Shown: positions 43,842 to 50,325 of the stretch, one piece after another
Layout: the number at the start of each line of letters is the position of its first letter
Numbering within the stretch: position 1 is the first letter of the stretch
Made by a program: the position numbers and the translations under genes
The notes under the pieces: model-generated
Seen by the model: only the letters and a program-made list of their open reading frames with translations
Database searches by the model: none
What the model was told of the DNA's origin: nothing
Source: Amycolatopsis bullii
GTDB taxonomy: Bacteria; Actinomycetota; Actinomycetes; Mycobacteriales; Pseudonocardiaceae
Direction: 5' to 3'
Length of the DNA: 64,000 bases
Assembly: GCF_014654205.1 (NCBI RefSeq)
Contig: NZ_BNAW01000015.1
Coordinates: 1 to 64,000, forward strand

Positions 43842-44063
43842 CTAGACTGCTTCGTCACGCGCGTCTCCCGGTGGCCGGGTGCGTGCGCCGTCGGGGGGCG
43901 GATGCACCCGGCCCCCTTCCTTCGCCTTCATCGCCTCGATGACGACGTCCACCGCCCGCATCGGATCGACCAGCGACGGCACCGGCACGTCGTCGATCTC
44001 CCGGCGCCACGCGCCCAGGAGCTCGCGAAGCCGGGCTTCGGCGGGATCGCGGCGGTCGGTCAT
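43842..44063 (-). CDS. Short hypothetical protein
   Basis: A 73-residue soluble protein: a helical N-terminus (AEARLRELLGAWRREIDDVP) and VDPMRAVDVVIEAMKAK, then a Pro/Arg-rich tail. Similar small proteins of unknown function occur in actinomycetes. It starts at ATG 44063. It converges with the GlsB-type gene and is divergent from psd. I assign no function. Confidence 0.6.
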   Translation of the reverse strand: MTDRRDPAEARLRELLGAWRREIDDVPVPSLVDPMRAVDVVIEAMKAKEGGRVHPPPDGARTRPPGDARDEAV

Positions 44064-44310
44064 CGGTCCTCACAGGTCAGGCGGGCAGCGCCCCGAACGG
44101 CGGCAACTACTGAGAGTCATCGCTGAAATCGACCTTCCGTTACGACGGGACGATCATTCCCACCCACCGCGGTGACCCCCTCCCGGAGGAGTCCGGCAGG
44201 GGCGCACGGACACCCTCACCTGGGGCAGCGGTAGCGTGGGGGCGCCCGTACGCGGCGGCCGGACCCCGGCGCCGATCCGTTCTTCCGACACGAAACCAGG
44301 GGACCCGACC

Positions 44311-45033
44311 ATGAGCGGCACCCGGCCGGATTCCGCCGGCAACCCCGTCGCCCACGCCCTCCAGCTCGCCCGCGAGACGCTGCCGCCGATGCACCCCGCC
44401 GGTCGCCCGTTCGTGGCGGGCGGCGTCGCCGCGACCCTGCTCGCACGCCGGTTCTCCAAGCGCCTCGGGCTCGTCGGCGCCCTGGCGACCGTGGCGACGG
44501 CCGCGTTCTTCCGCGAGCCGAAGCGGGTCCCGCCGCCGCGTGACGGCGTCGCGCTCGCCTCGGCCGACGGTCTCGTGTCGCTGATCGAAGAAGCCGTCCC
44601 GCCCGCCGAGCTCGGCCTGCCCGCCGAGCCGCGGATGCGCGTTTCGGTGTTCCTCTCGGTGTTCGACGTGCACGTCCAGCGCGTGCCGGCGAACGGCGTG
44701 ATCGAGCGGGTCGCCTACCGGCCCGGCAAGTTCCTGTCCGCGGACCTGGACAAGGCCAGCGACGACAACGAGCGCAACTCCGTGCTGATGCGCACCGAAG
44801 ACGGCCACGAGCTCGTCGTCGTGCAGATCGCCGGCCTGGTCGCGCGCCGCATCCTCTGCGAGATCCGCGAGGGCGACAAGGTCGCCGCCGCGTCGACGTA
44901 CGGCATCATCCGGTTCGGCTCGCGGGTCGACCTCTACCTGCCGCCGGGCTCGACGGTGCTGGTCAGCAAGGGCCAGCGGACGGTCGGCGGCGAGACGGTC
45001 ATCGCCGAACTCCCCGCGCTTCCGAAGGGCTGA
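44311..45033 (+). CDS. psd: Phosphatidylserine decarboxylase
   Basis: A 240-residue short-form Psd with one hydrophobic N-terminal segment. VFLSVFDVHVQRVPANGVIE carries the conserved His, and RFGSRVDLYLP carries the Gly-Ser cleavage site where Ser becomes the pyruvoyl group after self-processing. It makes phosphatidylethanolamine from phosphatidylserine in the membrane. GGGGA lies before ATG 44311; the opening at 44236 is unsupported. pssA follows 3 bp downstream, so the two successive steps are encoded together. Confidence 0.94.
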   Translation: MSGTRPDSAGNPVAHALQLARETLPPMHPAGRPFVAGGVAATLLARRFSKRLGLVGALATVATAAFFREPKRVPPPRDGVALASADGLVSLIEEAVPPAELGLPAEPRMRVSVFLSVFDVHVQRVPANGVIERVAYRPGKFLSADLDKASDDNERNSVLMRTEDGHELVVVQIAGLVARRILCEIREGDKVAAASTYGIIRFGSRVDLYLPPGSTVLVSKGQRTVGGETVIAELPALPKG

Positions 45034-45036
45034 TCG

Positions 45037-45981
45037 ATGGTCCGCGTGACCACCCCGGGCGTCCGGCTGCTGCCGAACGCCATCACCGTGCTGGCGCTGT
45101 GCGCGGGGCTGTCGGCCGTGCAGTTCGCGCTGACCAAGAACTACGCGATGGCGATCGCTTCGATCGGCATCGCGGCGGTGCTCGACAGCCTGGACGGCCG
45201 GATCGCGCGGCTCCTGGACGCGACGTCGAAGATGGGCGCGGAGCTGGACTCGCTGTCCGACGGCATCTCGTTCGGCGTCGCGCCGGCGCTGGTGATCTAC
45301 GTCTGGCAGACGGGCGCGGACCGGATCGGCTGGGTGGCGTCGCTGATCTTCGCCGTCTGCATGATCCTGCGGCTGGCCCGGTTCAACACGCTGCTCGACG
45401 ACACCGAGCAGCCGCCGTACGCGAGCGAGTTCTTCGTCGGCGTCCCGGCGCCGGCGGGCGGCCTGCTGGGGATGCTGCCGCTGGTGGCGTACCTGCAGTG
45501 GGGCGAGGGGTGGTGGTCGTCGCAGTACGTCGTGTGGGCGTGGACGGTCGCCATCGCGGCGCTGCTGATCAGCCGCATCCCGACGCTGTCGCTCAAGACG
45601 GTCAAGGCGCCGCCCAAGGCGATCGCGCCGCTGCTGCTGGGCGTGGCGCTGCTGGCCGCGGCGATCATCCAGTTCCCGCTGGTCGCGCTGCTCGCGGCGA
45701 TGGTGCTGTACCTGGCGCACATCCCGTACTCGATCCACCGGCACCGCTGGCTGGCGGCGCACCCGGAGGCCTGGACGGTCCCGCCGAGCGAGCGCCGCGC
45801 GATCCGCCGCGCCCGTTCCTCGCGCCGCCTCGGCCTGCGCCGTCCGCTGCGCCGCCGCGTCGCGGGCGCGGCGATGCGCGCGGTCCGCCTCCCCCGCGAA
45901 ACGACCCGAGTCCCGCGCAGCACGTCGGACAACGGCCAGCGCCGCCGCACCTGGCGACAGATAGGCCTCCGCCGCAAGTAG
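45037..45981 (+). CDS. pssA: CDP-diacylglycerol-serine O-phosphatidyltransferase
   Basis: A 314-residue multi-pass membrane enzyme. The CDP-alcohol phosphotransferase motif reads LDGRIARLL...GAELDSLSD (about 50-72), with all Asp ligands present. It condenses CDP-diacylglycerol with serine to phosphatidylserine, the substrate of Psd. About eight hydrophobic segments are seen; the last 60 residues are an unusually Arg-rich cytoplasmic tail. ATG 45037 is 3 bp after the psd stop. An array of 21-bp repeats follows the stop. Confidence 0.94.
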   Translation: MVRVTTPGVRLLPNAITVLALCAGLSAVQFALTKNYAMAIASIGIAAVLDSLDGRIARLLDATSKMGAELDSLSDGISFGVAPALVIYVWQTGADRIGWVASLIFAVCMILRLARFNTLLDDTEQPPYASEFFVGVPAPAGGLLGMLPLVAYLQWGEGWWSSQYVVWAWTVAIAALLISRIPTLSLKTVKAPPKAIAPLLLGVALLAAAIIQFPLVALLAAMVLYLAHIPYSIHRHRWLAAHPEAWTVPPSERRAIRRARSSRRLGLRRPLRRRVAGAAMRAVRLPRETTRVPRSTSDNGQRRRTWRQIGLRRK

Positions 45982-45989
45982 TGTGATGC

Positions 45990-46163
45990 CCCTCCAATCA
46001 CGCGAGATCGCTCCCCAATCACGCGAGTTACGCCTCCAAGCACGCGAGACACGCTCCTGATCACGCGAGTTCGCGGTCCGGCAGAGCATCTCGCGTGCTC
46101 CGCGGGGCATCTCCGGTGATTGGGCGGGCATCATGCGTGATTGGCGGGGCATCACCCGCGCGG
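45990..46163. repeat. 21-bp periodic repeat array upstream of the Cdc48-like gene (two inverted blocks)
   Basis: Block 1: the core YCACGCGAG starts at 45998, 46019, 46040 (GCACGCGAG) and 46061, exactly 21 bp apart. Block 2, in opposite orientation: GCATC starts at 46086, 46107, 46128 and 46149, again exactly 21 bp apart, with units like GGGCATCATGCGTGATTGG. The last unit overlaps the expected -35 region of the ATPase promoter. Confidence 0.9.
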
Positions 46164-46168
46164 CTCGC

Positions 46169-46174
46169 TAGGGT
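46169..46174 (+). promoter_or_regulatory. Candidate -10 box of the Cdc48-like gene (leaderless)
   Basis: TAGGGT lies 7 nt upstream of GTG 46182. The matching -35 position (about 46146-46151) lies in the last 21-bp repeat unit. Confidence 0.5.
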
Positions 46175-46181
46175 GAACGGC

Positions 46182-48446
46182 GTGAGCCACCCCCAGATCA
46201 CGCTGACCGTCCGGCACACTCCGTCGGCGCTGGACACGCGCCGCGGTGTCGTCCGGCTGCATCCCGAAGTCCTCGACGCGCTGGGCCTGCGGGCCTGGGA
46301 CGCCGTTCACCTCACCGGGGCGCGGGTCAGCGCCGCGCTCGCCGCTCCCGCCGACGAGACCGGCGTGCCCGGGGTGGTGCTCACCGACGACGTCACCATG
46401 TCGAACCTCGGTGTCACCGAGGGCTCCGAGGTCGTCGTCGCGCCGGCCGACGTCGCGGCGGCCAGGACCGTGACCGTCGCCGGGTCGCGGCTGGCCAGCG
46501 TCTCGGTCAGCCCGCACATGCTGCGGCTCGCGCTGATCGGCAAGGTGCTGACCGTCGGGGACGCCGTTTCGCTGCTGCCGCAGGACCTCGCGCCGTCGCC
46601 GGGGTCGGACCCGGCCGGCCTGCGCGGCCAGCTGTCGCGGGCGATCGGCGCGACCTGGACGAACGAGCTGCTCACCGTCACCGCCACCGAGCCGGCCGGC
46701 ACGGTGGCCGTCGGACCGTCCACAGTGGTCACCTGGCGAGACGGCGCGCGGCCGGGAACCGCCGAGCCCGCCACGCCCCGGACGGCGACCGCGCTGGTCC
46801 GCTCCTCCGCCGTCACCGCGGCCGAGGAGTGGATCGACGCCGAGGTCGTCGAGGACGAGGTCGTCACCGAAGAAGAGCCGGCCGTCCCGCTGGCCGACCT
46901 GATCGGCGCCGAGGCCGCCGCGCGCAAGCTCGCCGAGTGGTTCGACCTCGCCTTCCACCGGCCCGAGCTGCTGGCCCGGCTGGGCGCGCCCGCCCACCTC
47001 GGCGTCCTGCTGTCCGGCCCCGAAGGCGTCGGCAAGGCGACGCTCGTGCGGTCGGTGGCCCACGACGCCGGCATCAAGATCATCCCGCTGGCCGCGCCGA
47101 ACCTCGCCGTGCTGGACCCGAACGTCGCCGTGGCGCGCCTGCGCGACGCCATCCGCACCGCCGAAGGCCCTTCGGTCCTCCTGCTCACCGACGTCGACGC
47201 GCTGCTGCCGGCGACGACTCCCCCGCCGGTCGCCACGGTCGTGCTGGAGGAACTGCGGACCGCCCTGAAACGCGAACGCTTCGCCGTCGTCGCGACGACG
47301 GCCCGTGCCGAATCGGCCGACCCGCGGCTGCGGGCCGCCGACCTGCTGGACCGCGAGCTCGGCTTGGCCCTCCCGGACGCGAAAACCCGCCGTGAGCTGC
47401 TGAACGTCCTGCTCCGCGACGTCCCGCTGGACGCGGGTATCGACTGCGGCGTCCTCGCCGAGCGGACGCCGGGCTTCGTCGCCGCGGACCTGATCGCCCT
47501 GCGCCGGGACGCGGCGTTGCGGGCGGCGCTGCGGCAGCGTGACACCGACGAGCCGCGCATCTCGCAGCAGGACCTGCTGGACGCGCTGGCCACCGTCCGC
47601 CCGGTCTCGATGTCCACTTCGGACAACCTGGCCACCGGCGGGCTGACCCTGGACGACGTCGGGAACATGGTCGACGTCAAGCAGTCGCTCACCGAGGCCG
47701 TGCTCTGGCCGCTGCGGTACCCGGACTCCTTCGCGCGGCTCGGCGTCGAACCGCCGCGCGGGGTGCTGCTGTACGGGCCGCCCGGCGGCGGCAAGACGTT
47801 CCTCGTGCGGGCGCTGGCCGGCACCGGCGCGCTGAACGTCTTCGCGGTCAAGGGCGCCGAACTGATGGACAAGTGGGTCGGCGAGTCCGAGCGCGCGGTG
47901 CGCGAGCTGTTCCGCCGGGCCGCCGAGGCCGCGCCCGCGCTGATCTTCCTGGACGAGATCGACGCGCTGGCCCCGCGCCGCGGCCAGTCGTCCGACTCCG
48001 GCGTCGCCGACCGGGTGGTCGCCGCCCTGCTCACCGAGCTCGACGGCGTGGAGCCGATGCGCGAAGTCGTCGTCCTGGGCGCGACGAACCGGCCGGAGCT
48101 GGTCGACCCGGCGCTGCTGCGGCCCGGACGGCTCGAGCGCCGCGTCTACGTGCCGCCGCCGGACGCCGAGGCCCGCGCGGCGATCCTCGCCGCCAGCTCG
48201 AAGAACACGCCGCTGGCCGAGGACGTCGACCTCGCGGCGGTGGCGTCCACTCTGGACGGTTACTCGGCGGCCGACTGCGCGGCGCTGATCCGCGAAGCGG
48301 CGTTGACGGCGATGCGCGAGTCGCTGGAAGCCCGCGAAGTCACCGCGGCGCACCTCGAGACGGCCCGGAAGACGGTCCGGCCGAGCCTCGACCCGGCCCA
48401 GCTCGCCGCCCTGGAGGCGTACGCGAAGACCCAGACCGGTGATTAG
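46182..48446 (+). CDS. Cdc48/p97-like tandem AAA ATPase
   Basis: A 754-residue cytoplasmic AAA protein. The N-terminal double-psi barrel-like domain (LTVRHTPSALDTRRGVVRLH onward, to about 190) is followed by two AAA modules. D1 is degenerate: Walker A GPEGVGKAT (about 278) has Ala after the Lys, and Walker B reads LLLTDVDALL (about 332) without Asp-Glu. D2 is intact: GPPGGGKT (about 531), LIFLDEIDALAPRR (about 586), and a sensor with TNRPE. Relatives unfold proteins in archaea and eukaryotes; the actinobacterial substrate is unknown. It is next to pssA as in M. tuberculosis (Rv0435c). 21-bp repeat arrays flank it. Confidence 0.92.
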   Translation: MSHPQITLTVRHTPSALDTRRGVVRLHPEVLDALGLRAWDAVHLTGARVSAALAAPADETGVPGVVLTDDVTMSNLGVTEGSEVVVAPADVAAARTVTVAGSRLASVSVSPHMLRLALIGKVLTVGDAVSLLPQDLAPSPGSDPAGLRGQLSRAIGATWTNELLTVTATEPAGTVAVGPSTVVTWRDGARPGTAEPATPRTATALVRSSAVTAAEEWIDAEVVEDEVVTEEEPAVPLADLIGAEAAARKLAEWFDLAFHRPELLARLGAPAHLGVLLSGPEGVGKATLVRSVAHDAGIKIIPLAAPNLAVLDPNVAVARLRDAIRTAEGPSVLLLTDVDALLPATTPPPVATVVLEELRTALKRERFAVVATTARAESADPRLRAADLLDRELGLALPDAKTRRELLNVLLRDVPLDAGIDCGVLAERTPGFVAADLIALRRDAALRAALRQRDTDEPRISQQDLLDALATVRPVSMSTSDNLATGGLTLDDVGNMVDVKQSLTEAVLWPLRYPDSFARLGVEPPRGVLLYGPPGGGKTFLVRALAGTGALNVFAVKGAELMDKWVGESERAVRELFRRAAEAAPALIFLDEIDALAPRRGQSSDSGVADRVVAALLTELDGVEPMREVVVLGATNRPELVDPALLRPGRLERRVYVPPPDAEARAAILAASSKNTPLAEDVDLAAVASTLDGYSAADCAALIREAALTAMRESLEAREVTAAHLETARKTVRPSLDPAQLAALEAYAKTQTGD

Positions 48447-48575
48447 CGGGGCATCACGCGTGATTGAAGGGGCATCACGCGTGATCAGAGGGGCATGACA
48501 CGTGATGGGGCGGGCATCAGCGCGATGCCCGCCCCATCACGCATGATGCCTGCTCAATCACGCGAGAAGCCCGTC
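48447..48575. repeat. 21-bp periodic repeat array downstream of the Cdc48-like gene
   Basis: GCAT landmarks lie at 48451, 48472, 48493 and 48514, exactly 21 bp apart, in units such as GGGGCATCACGCGTGATTGA containing the palindrome ATCACGCGTGAT. The opposite orientation follows with GATGC at 48524 and 48545 (21 bp apart) and a final CAATCACGCGAG. The junction is an 11-bp stem GGGCGGGCATC/GATGCCCGCCC (48508-48534), which may terminate the ATPase and LytR_C genes. Confidence 0.9.
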
Positions 48576-49218
48576 AGCTGCCCTTGTGGGCGCCTTGGTA
48601 TTCCTTGGTCACGATGACGATCACGCCGGGGCTCGCGCTCTGGATGCCCTCGAAGCGGGGCTCGGCCTTGATGCCGAACTCCTGGGCGAGCTGCTTGGCC
48701 GCCGCTTCCTCGTCGGTGCCCGGGCGGTAGAACGCCGTCGTCGTCGGGATGATGCCCTGGGAGTAGTTGCCGACCTCGTTGACGTTCCAGCCGGAACCGC
48801 GGAAGTCCTCCGCCGCGCGGTCCGCCAAGCCCTTGATCGTCGAGTTGTTGAACACCCGGACGGTCACCCACTTGTTGGACGCCTGCTGGTCGCCGCCCGG
48901 CTGGCCGGGCTGACCAGGCTGACCGGGGCCGGCCGACGTCGGCTGGCCGGGCGCCGGCGAACTCGGCGACGGCGGCGTGGGCGACGAAGGACTCGCCGAG
49001 CTCGACGTCGACGCCGGAGAAGAAGCCGACGACGAGGCCGACGGCGATGTCGACGACGTGCCCGGCTGCGTCGGCGTGCCGCTCGGCCCGGCCTCGTTCG
49101 ACCCGTCACCCCCGCCGAGCGCGGTGATCCCGCCGATGACGGCGGCGATGATGGCCACGCCGATCAACGCGACACCCGCGGCCTTCATCGGCCGGGACAT
49201 TCCCGAAAAGACACTCAT
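48574..49218 (-). CDS. LytR_C domain membrane protein
   Basis: A 214-residue protein: one TM helix near the N-terminus (AAGVALIGVAIIAAVIGGITAL, about 12-35), a Ser/Pro/Thr-rich extracellular linker (about 40-115) and a C-terminal LytR_C domain (VTVRVFNNSTIKGLADRAAEDFRGSGW in part; TTAFYRPGTDEEAAAKQLA). The domain follows LCP ligase domains elsewhere and probably binds cell-wall polymers. ATG 49218 overlaps the stop of the DUF3263 gene (ATGA). Gene order matches Rv0431 next to Rv0430 and def in M. tuberculosis. Confidence 0.9.
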   Translation of the reverse strand: MSVFSGMSRPMKAAGVALIGVAIIAAVIGGITALGGGDGSNEAGPSGTPTQPGTSSTSPSASSSASSPASTSSSASPSSPTPPSPSSPAPGQPTSAGPGQPGQPGQPGGDQQASNKWVTVRVFNNSTIKGLADRAAEDFRGSGWNVNEVGNYSQGIIPTTTAFYRPGTDEEAAAKQLAQEFGIKAEPRFEGIQSASPGVIVIVTKEYQGAHKGS

Positions 49219-49523
49219 TTCAGCTCGATCCCCAGTCGCCGGGCGCCTCGCTTGCGCTGGCGGGCGGCACGCGTCTTGCGCAGCCGCTTCACCAGCATCG
49301 GGTCGGCTTCGATCGCCTCCGGCTTCTCCAGCAGCTTGTTGAGCAGCTGGTAGTAGCGCGTCGCAGACAAGTCGAAGCGTTCGCGGATGGCGTTCTCCTT
49401 CGCCCCGGCGTGCCGCCACCACTGGCGCTCGAAGGCGAGGATCTCCACCTCGCGTTCGGTCAGGCCGGGCACGGGCTTCGGCGGCGACGGCTGCGGCTCA
49501 GCCATCGACTCCGCGGCGTCCAT
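49215..49523 (-). CDS. DUF3263 protein
   Basis: A 102-residue soluble protein with the DUF3263 core LTEREVEILAFERQWWRHAGAKENAIRERFDLSATRYYQLLN (shown in part: AFERQWWRHAGAKENAIRE), then basic KRLRKTRAARQRKRGARRLG. The core looks like a HTH-type DNA-binding module and the tail is highly basic, so nucleic-acid binding is plausible but unproven. AGAGGGA lies 5 nt before ATG 49523. It is translationally coupled to the LytR_C gene and divergent from def. Confidence 0.9.
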   Translation of the reverse strand: MDAAESMAEPQPSPPKPVPGLTEREVEILAFERQWWRHAGAKENAIRERFDLSATRYYQLLNKLLEKPEAIEADPMLVKRLRKTRAARQRKRGARRLGIELK

Positions 49524-49664
49524 CCGAGTCCCTCTCAATCGGGCGTCATGGCGAATCAGACCTAGCTCTTCCGCGGGCGCCATTCAACCACGGAAGCCAC
49601 CGCCGACGTGGGCATCGACGTCGGCGCGTCACGGTCTGATGCAGGTCTACCAGAGGGGTCCGAC

Positions 49665-49670
49665 TAAACT
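49665..49670 (+). promoter_or_regulatory. Candidate -10 box of def (leaderless)
   Basis: TAAACT lies 8 nt upstream of GTG 49679, with no ribosome site. Confidence 0.4.
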
Positions 49671-49678
49671 GGCTCGCC

Positions 49679-50257
49679 GTGACCATCCACCCCATCGTTA
49701 TCGCCGGCGAACCCGTGCTGCACCAGCCGACTCGCGAGATCACCGAGTTCGACGAGAAGCTGCGCACGCTGGTGGACGACATGTTCGAGACGATGTACGC
49801 CGCCGAGGGCGTCGGCCTGGCGGCCAACCAGATCGGCCTCGATCTGCGGGTGTTCGTCTACGACTGCCCGGACGACGAAGGCGTGCGGCACAAGGGCGTC
49901 GTCGTCAACCCGAAGCTCGAGACGTCGGAGGTCCCGGAGACCATGCCGGACCCGGACGACGACTGGGAGGGCTGCCTCTCGGCGCCCGGCGAGTCGTACC
50001 CGACGGGCCGGGCGAAGTGGGCGAAGGTGACCGGCGCCGACATCGAGGGCAACCCGATCGAGGTGGAGGGCACCGGCTACTTCGCGCGCTGCCTGCAGCA
50101 CGAAACCGATCACCTGGACGGGTACATCTACCTCGACCGCCTGGTCGGCCGCCACGCGCGCGCGGCGAAGAAGATGCTGAAGCACAACAAGTGGGGCGTC
50201 CCGGGCAACTCGTGGCTGCCGCCGAAGACCCCCGAGGACGACGGCGCCGTCATCTGA
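49679..50257 (+). CDS. def: Peptide deformylase
   Basis: A 192-residue metalloenzyme that removes the formyl group from nascent proteins. All three motifs are present: GVGLAANQIG (about 41), EGCLSAPG with the Cys ligand (about 100), and QHETDHLDG with the two His ligands and catalytic Glu (about 140). The C-terminal extension is of the usual actinobacterial length. It starts at GTG 49679 next to a -10-like sequence. It is followed within 5 bp by a repeat-family hairpin and is convergent with the glucoamylase gene. Confidence 0.95.
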   Translation: MTIHPIVIAGEPVLHQPTREITEFDEKLRTLVDDMFETMYAAEGVGLAANQIGLDLRVFVYDCPDDEGVRHKGVVVNPKLETSEVPETMPDPDDDWEGCLSAPGESYPTGRAKWAKVTGADIEGNPIEVEGTGYFARCLQHETDHLDGYIYLDRLVGRHARAAKKMLKHNKWGVPGNSWLPPKTPEDDGAVI

Positions 50258-50261
50258 CCCC

Positions 50262-50307
50262 CTCGTGAGTGAGAAACAGTGTTCTAACACTGTTTCTCAC
50301 TCACGAG
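50262..50307. terminator. Hairpin of the three-copy repeat family (copy 2, best formed)
   Basis: Perfect 22-bp arms (CTCGTGAGTGAGAAACAG plus TGTT, and complement) enclose a 2-nt loop (CT). It lies between the convergent def and glucoamylase stops. Confidence 0.85.
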
Positions 50308-50325
50308 CGGTGCGGCAGGGCTGGG

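Noticed and set aside
45990..46163. CRISPR array considered for the regularly spaced repeats
   Set aside because: The period is only 21 bp, there are no unique spacers of 30 bp or so, the orientation inverts within the array, and no cas gene is near.
46152..48353. A 733-codon minus-strand frame opposite the Cdc48-like ATPase
   Set aside because: Arg/Gly/Val-rich shadow with no family signature; the plus strand carries the conserved AAA motifs.
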